A DNA stretch of 64,000 nt from Acidimicrobiia bacterium (GCA_022820925.1 JAJEEO010000003.1:1-64000), one strand, 5' to 3'. Shown: positions 43,048 through 53,168, counted from the first letter of the stretch. The notes: generated by a model not told the origin, from the sequence alone. Numbers and translations: made by a program.

Positions 43048-43362
43048 ATGTCTGACGACGAACTCGCTGCCTTCCGCCGCAGCATCGACAAGGTCGACAC
43101 AGAGCTGGTGCGCCTGCTTGCGGAGCGTTTCCGCATCACTCACGACATCGGTGTCTACAAGGCTGCGAACGACCTGCCGCCCGTTGACCTGCCTCGCCAG
43201 CATGAGCAAGTTGACGGGCTGCGCCGGCTCGCCTCGATGGAGGGACTCGACCCCGACTTCTGCGAGAGGTTCGTGCACTTCGTGATGGACGAGGTGATCC
43301 GCAATCACAGACGCATCGCCGAGGCGACCAGCGAGTTCACGATCGAGCAGGAGACCCTCTAG
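43048..43362 (+). CDS. Chorismate mutase (AroQ type)
   Basis: 104 residues, all helical. The AroQ pattern is FRRSIDKVDTELVRLLAERF, then YKAANDLPPVDLPRQHE and VMDEVIRNHRRIAE. It converts chorismate to prephenate for Phe/Tyr synthesis. ATG 43048 has only weak AGGG upstream. It is alone and convergent with the nicotinamidase gene. Confidence 0.8.
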   Translation: MSDDELAAFRRSIDKVDTELVRLLAERFRITHDIGVYKAANDLPPVDLPRQHEQVDGLRRLASMEGLDPDFCERFVHFVMDEVIRNHRRIAEATSEFTIEQETL

Positions 43363-43396
43363 CTCCACGAGATCGCTGGCCGGCCGCAGGGGCGCT

Positions 43397-44005
43397 TCAG
43401 CGAGAGGCGATGACCTCGATGCCAGCATCGGCGAGCTGGGTGCGAGCAGCGGCATCGGTCTCGGGCGCCACCGAGGCGGAAAGTCCATCGATCACCGTGG
43501 TCGAGTAGCCGTTCGCCGCCGCGTCCATCGCGGTGGCACGCACGCAGTGGTCAAAGGCGATCCCGACAACGTCGACATCGGTGATGGCGGCGGCGGCCAG
43601 CACCTCGTTGAGGGTCCGGCCGTCGCCGTCGACGCCTTCGAAGCCGGAATACGCCGCGGCGTGCATGCCCTTGCGCACGCCCGCGTCGATGCGACCGGCT
43701 ACAGCGTCGAGTGCAGGGTGCAGCTCGGCCTCCGCGGTGCCGGCCACGCCGTGGGGCGGCCATGTGTCGACGAAGTCGGGCTCGTCGCTGAAGTGATCAC
43801 CCGGGTCGATGTGCCAGTCCTGGGTGGTCACCACCAAGTCGTAGCCGTGGTCGCCGGCGAGCAGGTCGGCCACATTGGCGGCGACGTCGTTGCCACCCTC
43901 GACCCCGAGTGCGCCGCCTTCGCAGAAGGTGGGCTGCACGTCCACGACGAGCAGGGCCGCGCGGGACCGTCGGCCGTCGGAATGCTGATCGGGATTCTCA
44001 GCCAT
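43397..44005 (-). CDS. pncA: Nicotinamidase / isochorismatase-family hydrolase
   Basis: 202 residues. The catalytic triad is D22 (VVDVQPTF), K112 (VRKGMHAA) and C154 (FDHCVRAT); the metal site is D63, H65 and H71 (QDWHIDPGDHF). These match PncA, which converts nicotinamide to nicotinate in NAD salvage. Ends of the protein are of normal length. Confidence 0.82.
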   Translation of the reverse strand: MAENPDQHSDGRRSRAALLVVDVQPTFCEGGALGVEGGNDVAANVADLLAGDHGYDLVVTTQDWHIDPGDHFSDEPDFVDTWPPHGVAGTAEAELHPALDAVAGRIDAGVRKGMHAAAYSGFEGVDGDGRTLNEVLAAAAITDVDVVGIAFDHCVRATAMDAAANGYSTTVIDGLSASVAPETDAAARTQLADAGIEVIASR

Positions 44006-44101
44006 GTCTGCTCTCCTGCGCCGCGACGCGTGCCGCCGGGCGCGGCCGTCGCAGCGCTATGACGCCAAATCTACTGCCGGCCCACATGGGCCCCAGCAGC
44101 G

Positions 44102-45262
44102 TTAGACGCCGAGCAGGAACGAGGCGTTGCCGGCCCAGAACGGCGCTGTGGCGCCCTCGCTGAGGCCGGCCGCGGTCAACGAGGCCTGGAACTCGGCGAT
44201 CGGGTCGCGGCCTCCTTCGGGGTGCGGCCAGTCCGACGAGAACAGGTACAGCTCCGGCCCGCTGTTGGCCACCAGCCAGCCCACGTCCTCGAAGTGCCAG
44301 GGCGTGAACCGCACCTGGCGGCGGATGTAGTCCGAAGGTGCCATCGTCAGCTTCGACAGTTCGGGCTCGTGGCGGCCGAACGCCTTGACGCTGTTGTCCA
44401 GCGAGCGCAGCAGATTCGGCACCCAGCCAGCGCCCAGCTCGATCAGCCCGCAGCGCAGCTCGGGGAACTTCTCGAAGATGCCGTCGAGCACCAGGCAGGC
44501 CAGCAGGTTCTCGGCGTCGTGGTACAGGTTCAGGAAATCCTTCGAGCGCATGTTCTCGCCGCCGCCCACGAAGTCCTTGCCCGGAACACGCCCGTTGTTG
44601 TGGTACGTCTTCGGCAGCTGGTTGCCGCCGTTCGGCCCGAGATGCATCAGCACCGGCACGCCGGCCTCGGACAGCAGCGCCCACAGCGGGTCGAAGTCGG
44701 GATGCGTGGGGCTCATCGTGGTCGGCACGCCGTGGGGGATCCAGGCGGCCCGGCATCCCACCTCGATGGCGTCGCGGGCGCACTCGTGGGTGCGCTGCGG
44801 GTCTTCCAGCGGCACGAATGCCACGCCCAGCAGCCGCGGATCCACCGAGCAGAAGTCGGCGATGCCGCGGTTGTGCGCCGATGCGCCCCCATATGCCAAG
44901 TCGACGTCGCCGCGGGCGTGGAATTGCGTGTGCGCGAACGTCGTGAACACGAGCTGGCTGGCGAAGCCCAGCTGGTCGAGCGCGCCGACCCGCTCGTTGG
45001 CGTCCATGGAGCCGTAGGCGAAGTAGCCCTTCGGCCCGCCCACCACGTCGGCTGCCAGCTTGGCCGTCTCCTCAGGATCGTCGCGCCGCGCCCAGCACTG
45101 CTCCACCAGCTCATGGGTGGCTGCATCGCCCCCGCCCAACAGGCTCAGGTCCCGGAGCTTGCTCGCCACGGAGCTGTCGGCGTAGCTCGCCAGCCAGTCC
45201 ACCGGTTCCATCAGATGGCTGTCGGTGTCGTGAATCAACCGCTCGCCTGCATACGTCGTCAT
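44102..45262 (-). CDS. Amidohydrolase 2 family TIM-barrel protein
   Basis: 386 residues. HDTDSHLMEP at the N-terminus, VLMHLGPNGG in the middle and FSSDWPHPEGG near the C-terminus supply the metal-binding His/Asp of the ACMSD-like amidohydrolases. Many such proteins are decarboxylases or hydrolases in aromatic catabolism; the substrate is unknown. The ribosome site GAGGGGG precedes ATG 45262. It lies 31 bp downstream of the next amidohydrolase gene in the same direction. Confidence 0.75.
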   Translation of the reverse strand: MTTYAGERLIHDTDSHLMEPVDWLASYADSSVASKLRDLSLLGGGDAATHELVEQCWARRDDPEETAKLAADVVGGPKGYFAYGSMDANERVGALDQLGFASQLVFTTFAHTQFHARGDVDLAYGGASAHNRGIADFCSVDPRLLGVAFVPLEDPQRTHECARDAIEVGCRAAWIPHGVPTTMSPTHPDFDPLWALLSEAGVPVLMHLGPNGGNQLPKTYHNNGRVPGKDFVGGGENMRSKDFLNLYHDAENLLACLVLDGIFEKFPELRCGLIELGAGWVPNLLRSLDNSVKAFGRHEPELSKLTMAPSDYIRRQVRFTPWHFEDVGWLVANSGPELYLFSSDWPHPEGGRDPIAEFQASLTAAGLSEGATAPFWAGNASFLLGV

Positions 45263-45293
45263 GATTCCCCCTCGGGGTCGCGGGTGCGGGCCG

Positions 45294-46991
45294 CTAGCCG
45301 CCGTGGCGAAGGAGCTGGCCGCTGTAGGTCTCGGTCTGGGTGTCCTCGGAGATCGTCTCGGCGCCGTTCACGATGACGCTGCGGTAGCCGCTGGCCCGCT
45401 GGATGCGACGCCACTCGCCACCTGGCAGGTCGTGCACCACTTCATTCGGGCCGACCGCCAGATTCTCCGGGTCGTACACCACGACATCGGCAGGGCCGCC
45501 CTGGCGGATCAGGCCCCGGTCGCGGAAACCGGCGAGCTGCGCGGGAAGCGCAGCCAGCCGCCGGTGCGCTTCCTCGTAGGTCACCCACTGGTTCTCGCGC
45601 ACCTGCTTGGACAGCGTCTCGGTGGGGTAGCGCCCCGCGGTGAGGAACTTGGTGTGTGCCCCGCCGTCGGACACGCCGAACAGCATGTGCGGGTACTGCA
45701 CCACGTCGCGCAGCAGCTCCGAGTTGCCCTGCGGCGGCGCCACGAAGAACAAGGTGTCGAGCCCGTCCGTCACGGCGACATCAAGCATGAGATCCACCGG
45801 GTGCTTGCCGGCGACTTCGGCCGCCTGGCCCACCGACATCTCCCGGTACTGCTCGGTCGATTCGCTGCGCGGCGACAGGATGGTCACGGTCTCGATGCCC
45901 GCGGTAGCCGTGCGGGGCATCGAGTCCTTGAGCGCCTGGCGGCGGCTGGGATCGGCCATCTTGGCCAAGCGCTCGGCCTTGTCGCCCATGCACGCTTCCA
46001 TCCAGGCTTCGGAATCGTCATAGAGGTTCCAGTCTTCGAGGGTGAACGTGAAACCGGCATCGCTGGTCACGCCCTGGCCGTACACCGGAACGCCCTGCTC
46101 GCGGCAGCGCTCCAGCCACTCGATCTGACGGCGGTGGATGTTCGGCTTGTCCTCGAACGCCTGCACCACGTTGTGCAGCAGCGGCCGTCCGCTGATCGAT
46201 GCGATCTCCTCGAGGTGGGCCATGTCGTGGGCCACGTTGCCGCTGGTGAGCGTCATCTGCACGACGCCCTCGTTGCGCTCGGCCAGCACGCGCGCCAGCA
46301 CCCGGGCGGTCTCGTCGTTCATCATGTCGGTCGGCATCGGCGTGCCGTCCCAGTCGCGCTGCACCGCAGCGGGCCCGGTCGGCGGCAGCCGCTGTGCCGA
46401 CCAGCCGCAGCCACCCGCATCCATGGCCTCGTGCACCAGCTTGGCCAGCATCTCGTGCTCGCCTTCGGTGGGCAGCCGCCCAGACTTCGCGTCGTCGAGG
46501 CCCAGCACCATTACCAGCATCGGGCCGATCGGCACATACGGAAGGATGTTCATCGCCTTGGGCGTGCGTTCGAGGCTGTCCAGATACTCCGGGAAGGTCA
46601 CCCAGTCCCAGGGCATGCCCTGGCGCATCGACTCATACGGGATGGCCTCGACGCGGGTCATCGAGCGCATGGCGTACTCGCGCATGTCGGGATCCACCGG
46701 GGCGAATCCGAAGCCGCAGTTGCCGATGGCCACCGAGGTGATGCCGTGCCAACCCGACAGCGTGCAGTAGGGGTCCCAGAAGACCTGCGCGTCGTAGTGG
46801 GTGTGCAGGTCGACGAACCCGGGGGCGATGTGCATGCCGGAGGCATCGATGACCTTGGCGCCCTCGCGGGCATCCACCCGCCCGACGGCGGCAATGCGCC
46901 CGCCGGCAATGCCGACGTCGCCGCGCACTCTCGGTGCCCCGGTGCCGTCGAAGATCATCCCGTCCTTGACGACGATGTCGAAGGTGCTCAT
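45294..46991 (-). CDS. N-acyl-D-amino-acid deacylase-like amidohydrolase
   Basis: 565 residues from ATG 46991, which has ribosome site CAGGGGAG. The metal motif FVDLHTHYDAQVFWDP lies near residue 60; GNCGFGFAPV and FGVSDGGAHTKFL fit the D-aminoacylase branch. It is a cytosolic zinc hydrolase. An upstream frame of 31 codons lacks a ribosome site. Confidence 0.75.
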   Translation of the reverse strand: MSTFDIVVKDGMIFDGTGAPRVRGDVGIAGGRIAAVGRVDAREGAKVIDASGMHIAPGFVDLHTHYDAQVFWDPYCTLSGWHGITSVAIGNCGFGFAPVDPDMREYAMRSMTRVEAIPYESMRQGMPWDWVTFPEYLDSLERTPKAMNILPYVPIGPMLVMVLGLDDAKSGRLPTEGEHEMLAKLVHEAMDAGGCGWSAQRLPPTGPAAVQRDWDGTPMPTDMMNDETARVLARVLAERNEGVVQMTLTSGNVAHDMAHLEEIASISGRPLLHNVVQAFEDKPNIHRRQIEWLERCREQGVPVYGQGVTSDAGFTFTLEDWNLYDDSEAWMEACMGDKAERLAKMADPSRRQALKDSMPRTATAGIETVTILSPRSESTEQYREMSVGQAAEVAGKHPVDLMLDVAVTDGLDTLFFVAPPQGNSELLRDVVQYPHMLFGVSDGGAHTKFLTAGRYPTETLSKQVRENQWVTYEEAHRRLAALPAQLAGFRDRGLIRQGGPADVVVYDPENLAVGPNEVVHDLPGGEWRRIQRASGYRSVIVNGAETISEDTQTETYSGQLLRHGG

Positions 46992-47086
46992 GTCGGACTC
47001 CCCTGAGACTCGGCCTGTCCGGCGAATTGCCGTTCCTTGATTGTGCCGCGCCCTGGGCAGTGCGTGCTCGGCCGCGGGCGGCAACC

Positions 47087-47524
47087 TCAGCCGTCGATGT
47101 CCCAGCCCATTCGCTGCGCCGCGTACAGCGTGTCGGTGTACTCCTCCATGTGGGCGATGAGCCCATCGCGGCAGTCGTACACCCAGCAGTACTGGTTGTC
47201 GTACTCGCGACCGGTGGCTTTGGCCGTGGCTGTCAACCGCTGCTGCACCACGGCGGTGCCGCCGTCGACGATGATCCTGCGGACCTCGAGGCTGATCGGC
47301 TGGCGGATGTCGAAGGACTGCCTGACCACCCGACCCCCCAAGGCCTCGACTACCTCCTTGGCTCCCGTCATCGTGTCGACGGCGTTGCCCTGCGCGGCCG
47401 TTTCGGGCAGCACCCAGGTGACGTCAGGGTCGAGGCACTCGAGCATCGTGTCCCTGTCGGCCGTCGTCAGCGCTGCGTAGTAGCGCTCCATCAGCGCCCG
47501 CGTCTCGTCACTTTCCATGGTCAT
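47087..47524 (-). CDS. SnoaL-like / NTF2-fold protein
   Basis: 145 residues. MERYYAALTTADRDTMLECL DPDVTW-type opening and the later CWVYDCRDGLIAHMEEYTDT are the NTF2-like cone fold used by SnoaL-type isomerases and many small catabolic proteins. Ribosome site CAGGAGG precedes ATG 47524. It is in line with the neighbouring aminotransferase and amidohydrolases. Confidence 0.7.
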   Translation of the reverse strand: MTMESDETRALMERYYAALTTADRDTMLECLDPDVTWVLPETAAQGNAVDTMTGAKEVVEALGGRVVRQSFDIRQPISLEVRRIIVDGGTAVVQQRLTATAKATGREYDNQYCWVYDCRDGLIAHMEEYTDTLYAAQRMGWDIDG

Positions 47525-47555
47525 CGTTCCTCCTGTTGCCTGTATCGGCTCAGCC

Positions 47556-48776
47556 TCACGGCGCCGTGGCGCGCAGCGCGTCGTCCAGCCGGTCGAAGAT
47601 CTGCCCGATCTCGTCGTCGGTGATGATGAGCGGCGGGCAGAATGCAAGCGCGTTGCCGATCGCCCGAGTGATCACGCCCCGCTTGAGGAACGCATCGCGG
47701 GTCTCCGCGGCGTCGCGGCCGATGTCGCAGGCCCAGATGCCGCCGAGTCCGCGGTAGCTCTCGATCATGCCGTCTGCCTGCAACGCCCGCAGTCCCTCTT
47801 CGAGCTTCCCGCCGATGCGGGTGGCCCGTTCGACGAGCCCTGCGGACTCGATGACGCCGAGGTTCGCAACCCCGGCGGCACACGCCGTCGGGTGGCCCGA
47901 ATAGGTATAGCCGTGCATGAACTTGGCTTCGTCGGCCTCGAGCAGGTCCGCGATGTCTCGTGACACTACGACGCCAGCCAGTGGGATATAGCCCGACGTG
48001 ACGCCCTTCGCGAAGGTGAAGATGTCTGGTGTCACGCCGAAGGTCTGGCCTCCGAACCAACTGCCAGTGCGCCCGAAGCCGCAGATGACCTCGTCGAAGA
48101 TCAGCAGCGCACCGTTGTCGGTGCACAGCCGGCGAAGCCCTTCGAAGTAGCCGGTCGGTGGCGGGATCACGCCTCCTGCACCCTGGATGGGCTCAGTGAT
48201 GACGGCGGCAATGCGCTCGCCGTGGGTGGCGAACAGCTGCGCAGCCGGTTCGATGTCGTCGTTGGGGATCTCGAGCACATGGGGCATCAGGTCACCCCAG
48301 CCTTCGCGGTAGGCAGCCCCTCCCTGAACGCTGGTGCCTCCCACGTTCACGCCGTGGTAGCCGGCGGTGCGACGAACGATGATCTGCCGATCGGCGTCGC
48401 CCCGCCGCTGTTGAACGCGTCGAGCGAACTTCAGCGCGGTGTCCACGGCCTCGGAACCCGAACATGCCAAGAACACTCGCCCGTCAGGATGCTGCGAGCG
48501 GGCGCGCACCATCTCGGCCACCTCGACAGCGGGACCATTCGAGAACGGCTCGAACGTGTTGTAGGTCTGCAGTTGCTCCAGCTGCGCGTTGATGGCGTCG
48601 ATGACCGTCCGGTTGCCGTGGCCGATCTGGCACAGCCACAGGCTGGCGAGCGCGTCGATGTACTCGTTGCCCGCATCGTCGGTCAGCTTGACGCCGTTGC
48701 CGGAGACAATCCGGACGTAGGTGTTCTCGTCGCGGCTGAGGACCGAGTACGGATGGATGAGTGCGTTGTTGCCCAT
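47556..48776 (-). CDS. Class III PLP aminotransferase
   Basis: 406 residues. The fold-type I signs are FLACSGSEAVDTALKFA, ITEPIQGAGGV, IFDEVICGFGRTG and the PLP lysine in FAKGVTSGY near residue 255. It is of the omega-amino-acid:pyruvate or beta-alanine type; the substrate is unknown. ATG 48776 has GGGGGTG six bases before it, so it is preferred over GTG 48785. Confidence 0.8.
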   Translation of the reverse strand: MGNNALIHPYSVLSRDENTYVRIVSGNGVKLTDDAGNEYIDALASLWLCQIGHGNRTVIDAINAQLEQLQTYNTFEPFSNGPAVEVAEMVRARSQHPDGRVFLACSGSEAVDTALKFARRVQQRRGDADRQIIVRRTAGYHGVNVGGTSVQGGAAYREGWGDLMPHVLEIPNDDIEPAAQLFATHGERIAAVITEPIQGAGGVIPPPTGYFEGLRRLCTDNGALLIFDEVICGFGRTGSWFGGQTFGVTPDIFTFAKGVTSGYIPLAGVVVSRDIADLLEADEAKFMHGYTYSGHPTACAAGVANLGVIESAGLVERATRIGGKLEEGLRALQADGMIESYRGLGGIWACDIGRDAAETRDAFLKRGVITRAIGNALAFCPPLIITDDEIGQIFDRLDDALRATAP

Positions 48777-49050
48777 CGTGGGCACCCCCGTGTGTGCTCT
48801 GTGGCGTCCGCCCTGGCAGGCGCGGGCGCCGCTCTGACGGCAGCCTACGCGTGCACTCGGGCCTGGGCCTCAGCGCCCTGAGAAGATGCGCGGCATGGAG
48901 GATCTTCCCCTTGCGTCGCCTGTTGTCTCCCGCTCTTGTTCGCTTCGCTCACGGGCCGCTCGGGCCACGGCTTCGCCATTCGGCTCAGCCTCTTTAGGCT
49001 GATGGCGTTTGGCGACGCGCCGGTGGGCGTGATCGCTGGAGGGAGTTGCG

Positions 49051-50277
49051 ATGTCGCTGCGACACGGCCGCCCGCTGGTCATGATCCCGGGCCCATCGGT
49101 GATCCCCGACCGGGTGCTGAATGCGATGCGCCGGCCCATCCCGAACATCTACGAGGGCGAGGTGGTCGACCTCACCTATGCGCTGCTGGAGCGGCTGCCG
49201 GCGATCGCCCGCACCGAGCACCGGGCGTACATTGCGATATCCAACGGGCACGGCGCCTGGGAGATGGCCATCACCAACACGTTGTCTCGCGGCGACACGG
49301 TGCTGGTGCTCGAAGTCGGCCACTTCGCGACGAACTGGGCCGAGATGGCCGCGATGAGCGGCGTCAAGTTCGAAGTGCTGCACGCTGCGGACCGAGCGGC
49401 CATCGACCCCGATGCCGTCACTGAACGGCTGCGAGCCGATGTCGGGCGGGAGTTCGCCGCTGTGCTCGTTGCACAGACAGACACGGCGTCGTCGGTGCGC
49501 AACGACATCGCCGCCGTGCGTCGCGCCATGGACGAGGCGGACCATCCGGCGTTGCTGATGGCCGACTGCGTGGCATCGCTGGGATGCGAGCCGTTCGAGA
49601 TGGACGCGTGGGGCGTCGACGTCACCGTGTCGGGAAGCCAGAAGGGCCTGATGGTGCCCCCGGGCCTCGGCATGGTCTGGGTCGGCCCCAAGGCGTGGGA
49701 GGCGCATCAGCGCGCGGACCTGCGCACCGCGTACTGGGACTGGACGAGGCGCACCGATCCCGACGCCCACTACTGGATCTTCTGCGGCACGCCGCCTGTC
49801 CAGCACCTCTGGGGCCTGTCCGAAGCACTCGACATGATCGACGAGGAAGGCCTGGAGAACGTCTGGGAGCGCCATCGTGTGATGGCGAGCGCCATCCACG
49901 CGGCCGTCGACGCGTGGTCGGCGCCCGGCGGGCTCGAGCTGAACGTGGTGGACCCAGCGCATCGTTCGAACTCGGTCACGATGATCCGCACTGGCGAGGT
50001 CTCCGCGCAGCAGCTGCGTGCCACATGCGAGTCCGAGGCCGGGCTGACTCTGGGGCTGAGCATCACGGGCAACGCCGACGCCGAGTTCCGAATCGGGCAC
50101 ATGGGCCACCTCAATCCGCCGATGCTGCTCGGCACGCTCGGCACCATCGAGGCCACGCTGGCGGCCATCGACGCGCCGATGGGCGCGTCAGGCGTCGCCG
50201 CCGCTGCTCAGGTCATCGCCCAGGCCACAACTCCGGCACCCAAGCCGCCCCCCGGCCCCGAAGATCCCTGGTCCTGA
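49051..50277 (+). CDS. Class V PLP aminotransferase (alanine/serine-glyoxylate type)
   Basis: 408 residues. MIPGPSVIPDRVLNAMRRPI, ISNGHGAWEMAI, DCVASLGCEPFEMD and SGSQKGLMVPPGLGM (PLP lysine K198) are characteristic. The family acts with glyoxylate or pyruvate as acceptor. The ribosome site GGAGGGAG precedes ATG 49051. It is divergent from the class III gene across ~270 bp with no other gene; promoters were not resolved there. Confidence 0.8.
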   Translation: MSLRHGRPLVMIPGPSVIPDRVLNAMRRPIPNIYEGEVVDLTYALLERLPAIARTEHRAYIAISNGHGAWEMAITNTLSRGDTVLVLEVGHFATNWAEMAAMSGVKFEVLHAADRAAIDPDAVTERLRADVGREFAAVLVAQTDTASSVRNDIAAVRRAMDEADHPALLMADCVASLGCEPFEMDAWGVDVTVSGSQKGLMVPPGLGMVWVGPKAWEAHQRADLRTAYWDWTRRTDPDAHYWIFCGTPPVQHLWGLSEALDMIDEEGLENVWERHRVMASAIHAAVDAWSAPGGLELNVVDPAHRSNSVTMIRTGEVSAQQLRATCESEAGLTLGLSITGNADAEFRIGHMGHLNPPMLLGTLGTIEATLAAIDAPMGASGVAAAAQVIAQATTPAPKPPPGPEDPWS

Positions 50278-50304
50278 CCGCGGCCCGCGCTGGCGGGACG
50301 AGTA

Positions 50305-51027
50305 TCAGCCGGCGAGGAGTTGGCGGACGAGCACGACCGTGGCGCTGGTTGCTGCCACCGACAGCACGATGATCCGGAAGCGAGGACCCGACAGCCGCGG
50401 CCGCAGCCACCTGCCGATCGGCAGACCCAGTGCAACGGCCGGCAGCAAGCCCAGCCCCAGCCAGAGTTCCCGCAGGCCGAATTCCCCGATGATGACGAGG
50501 GCAGCGATGATCGCGGTGCCGACGAACAGCATGAAGGTGGCCAAGGTGGCTCGCAGGGCCGCCGGCTCCCAATGGCTGGCAAACACGGCGTACACCGGTC
50601 CGGGCACTGCGGCCACCGACGACGAGAACGCCGTGCCGGCGCCGGCTGCGTAGTCGGCCCGGCGGCCCTCGGGCGGCCGAAAGCCGATGGCCTGCACCGC
50701 CACGGCCGCCAGCACGAACACGCTCACGGCGATTGCCAGCGAGCGGTCGCTCAGCACCGTCAGCAGCGCGACGCCACCGACGAGGCCGAGCGGTGCCGCA
50801 ACCAGCTGCCTGCGCAGGGCCGGGCTGTTCAGCGCGGCCCGGTCCGCAACGGCATTGCGGATGTTGATGCCCCCCGCCAGCATCAGCATCGGTCCGGGGA
50901 TCCCCGTCGGCTCGATGGTCACCAGCACCGGTCCCACGATCAGGCCCATGCCGATGCCGATGCATGCCTGCGTTCCGGCGCCGGCGGCGACGACCAGCGC
51001 CGCGACCACATACTCCAGGACGCTCAT
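50305..51027 (-). CDS. TauE/SafE-like permease
   Basis: 240 residues with about seven or eight membrane helices. Two related halves are suggested by GIGMGLIVGPVLVTIEPTGIPG and VAAVPGPVYAVFASHWEP. This fits the TauE/SafE anion exporter family (sulfite or organic acids). The substrate is not predictable. It is convergent with the class V aminotransferase. Confidence 0.65.
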   Translation of the reverse strand: MSVLEYVVAALVVAAGAGTQACIGIGMGLIVGPVLVTIEPTGIPGPMLMLAGGINIRNAVADRAALNSPALRRQLVAAPLGLVGGVALLTVLSDRSLAIAVSVFVLAAVAVQAIGFRPPEGRRADYAAGAGTAFSSSVAAVPGPVYAVFASHWEPAALRATLATFMLFVGTAIIAALVIIGEFGLRELWLGLGLLPAVALGLPIGRWLRPRLSGPRFRIIVLSVAATSATVVLVRQLLAG

Positions 51028-51098
51028 GGGGCGAGACGGACGCGGCTCATGAGGTGCTCGCCCAACCGCTCATCTGGCCGCTCGCGGTCGGGGCACGC

Positions 51099-52349
51099 TC
51101 AGACCGGCAGGTTGCCGGTGGCGGTCGCGGTGCTGCCGGTGTCGCTGTAGGCAGCGATGGTGCGCTGCGCGATCCGCATCTGGTGCACCTCGTCGGCGCC
51201 GTCGGCGAAGCGGGCCCAGCGGGCGTGCTGGTACATGTGCGCCAGCGGGGTATCGGTGGAGTAGCCGAGCGCGCCGTGCACCTGGATGGAGCGGTCGATG
51301 ACCCGGCCGAGCATGTTGGCGACGAAATGCTTCGCCATCGACACCTCCGCCTTGAAGTCCTCGCCGGTGCCAGCCTGGGCCCGGTCGATCTTGTAGGCGG
51401 CGTGGAGCACCATCAGCTTCGCCTGGTACAGCTCCATGGTGCTGTCGGCGATCATCCACTGGATGCCCTGCTTCTCGGCGAGCAGCGAACCGTGCGCATA
51501 ACGATTGAGCGAACGGTCGACCATCATGTCCAGCGCCGTCTGAGCCTGGGCGATCCAGCGCATGCAGTGCGCCAAGCGGGCCGGCCCGAGCCGGTACTGG
51601 CCGAGCAGGTGTCCTTGGCCCCTCCCGCCCAACATCTGGCCGTCGCCGACGCGCAGGTCCTCGATGAGAATCTCGCTGTGGCCTGTCGAGCCGTGCATGG
51701 TCTCGATCTGGCGCACCTCGGTCCAGCCGTCGGCCGGCAGGTCGACGATGAACGCTGAGTTGCCGGCTTGGGGGATGTCAGGGTTGTCCTCGGTGCGGGC
51801 GATGAGGATGGCGAATTTGGACCGGTGCGCGTTCGAGATGAACCACTTGTGCCCGTTCAGCACCCACTCGTCGCCGTCGGGATAGCCCTTGGTCTGGATG
51901 AGGGTGGGATCCGAGCCGGCTACCTCGGGCTCGGTCATCGCGAAGCACGACTCGGCGCGGCCTTCGCACAGAGGCGCCAGGTAGCGCTGCTTCTGGGAGT
52001 CGGTGCCCCAGTGCAGCAGCGTGTGCATGTTGCCCTCGTTGGGTGCTTGGCAGTTGAGCACCCACGGGCCGAACCGGGTCTTGGCGGCCTCGGCCTGCAC
52101 CATGGCCATCTCGACGTGACCGAGCCCCATGCCGCCCCACTCAGCGGGCATGTGGGGCAGCCACAGGCGCTCCTCGCGTGCCCGCTTGCGCATGCCCAGA
52201 AGCGCCGTCACGTACGCGTCGCGGTCGGTCTCCTCGAGCCGTTCGGCATCGATGCGTCCCTCCACCGGACGCACCTCGACGTCGATGAAGGCGGCGATGC
52301 GCTTGCGGAGCTCCTCCAGTTCGGGGCTCAGGCTGAAGTCGATGGCCAT
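51099..52349 (-). CDS. Acyl-CoA dehydrogenase
   Basis: 416 residues. CFAMTEPEVAGSDPTLIQTK, YVLNGHKWFISNAHRSKFAI-like segment, VHGALGYSTDTPLAHMYQHA and RFADGADEVHQMRIAQRTI are acyl-CoA dehydrogenase landmarks (FAD, electron-transfer flavoprotein acceptor). It is of the C-terminal ACAD-11-like subgroup. The ~30 bp to the nitroreductase gene suggest one operon. Confidence 0.82.
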   Translation of the reverse strand: MAIDFSLSPELEELRKRIAAFIDVEVRPVEGRIDAERLEETDRDAYVTALLGMRKRAREERLWLPHMPAEWGGMGLGHVEMAMVQAEAAKTRFGPWVLNCQAPNEGNMHTLLHWGTDSQKQRYLAPLCEGRAESCFAMTEPEVAGSDPTLIQTKGYPDGDEWVLNGHKWFISNAHRSKFAILIARTEDNPDIPQAGNSAFIVDLPADGWTEVRQIETMHGSTGHSEILIEDLRVGDGQMLGGRGQGHLLGQYRLGPARLAHCMRWIAQAQTALDMMVDRSLNRYAHGSLLAEKQGIQWMIADSTMELYQAKLMVLHAAYKIDRAQAGTGEDFKAEVSMAKHFVANMLGRVIDRSIQVHGALGYSTDTPLAHMYQHARWARFADGADEVHQMRIAQRTIAAYSDTGSTATATGNLPV

Positions 52350-52381
52350 CGGGCATCTCCTCCGACGTTGTGCGGCCGGGG

Positions 52382-53056
52382 CTAGATCGTGAACGGCTCG
52401 CCGTCAGCCCGTTCGCGCCGGACGAATTCCTCCACCGGCTTGCGGCTGAGCCTGGTGAGCTGCTTCTTGGGCTTGCCGAGCGGCATCAGCGCGCACACGG
52501 CCTCGTAGTCCTCGAGGCCCAGCAGCTCCTTCGCTTCGGGCTCCATTGCCGACAGCAGCGTGGTCAGCGCTCCGCCGTACCCCTCGTTGCGTGCGGCGAG
52601 CAGGATGTTCCACACCAACGGATAGATCGAGCCGCCGCTGACCACGCCGATGCGATCCTGTTCCTTGTCGATGGACGCAACCTTGCGCAGGTCGACGGTG
52701 GCGACCAGCACCACCGGCACCTTGTCCATCTCTTTGAACATCGGGATCCACACGGGAATCGACTCGTCCACCATCGACTCCTCGATGTTCACCGAAGAGG
52801 GCTCGTAGCTCTGCCAGTAGACCTCGCCCGCTGCAGTCTGCGCGGCAGCGACGCGCATCGCCGGGAGACACAGCTCGCCGAGCTGCTTCTTGCGCTCGGG
52901 GTCGCGCACCACGGTGATCTTCCAGCCCTGGCGGTTGCCGCCGCTGGCGGCGAAGCGGGCATTGTCGAAGATGCGGTACAGCACCTCGTCGGTGACTTCG
53001 TCGTCGGTGAAGTCCCGAGCGGCGAACGTGGTGCGCATGACGTCGTAAATCTCCAT
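52382..53056 (-). CDS. Nitroreductase-family flavoprotein
   Basis: 224 residues from ATG 53056. TTFAARDFTDDEVTDEVLYR, ASGGNRQGWKITVVRDP and a late LLAARNEGYGGALTTL show the FMN-binding nitroreductase fold. NAD(P)H-dependent reduction is expected; the substrate is unknown. GAGACT lies six bases upstream. It is divergent from the carboxylase gene. Confidence 0.78.
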   Translation of the reverse strand: MEIYDVMRTTFAARDFTDDEVTDEVLYRIFDNARFAASGGNRQGWKITVVRDPERKKQLGELCLPAMRVAAAQTAAGEVYWQSYEPSSVNIEESMVDESIPVWIPMFKEMDKVPVVLVATVDLRKVASIDKEQDRIGVVSGGSIYPLVWNILLAARNEGYGGALTTLLSAMEPEAKELLGLEDYEAVCALMPLGKPKKQLTRLSRKPVEEFVRRERADGEPFTI

Positions 53057-53168
53057 CTCGCCAGTCTCGCACCGGTCGGCCAACTCCGCGCCGGGTGTCA
53101 GTTTCGCGCCAGAATCGCCGGTACGCGGCCGTGTCCCGGCCATGTGATGGCCTTACCGAGGGAGGATC

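Noticed and set aside
45261..47006. 581-residue plus-strand frame opposite the D-aminoacylase-like gene
   Set aside because: Shadow of the amidohydrolase; rich in His/Arg/Gly without motifs.
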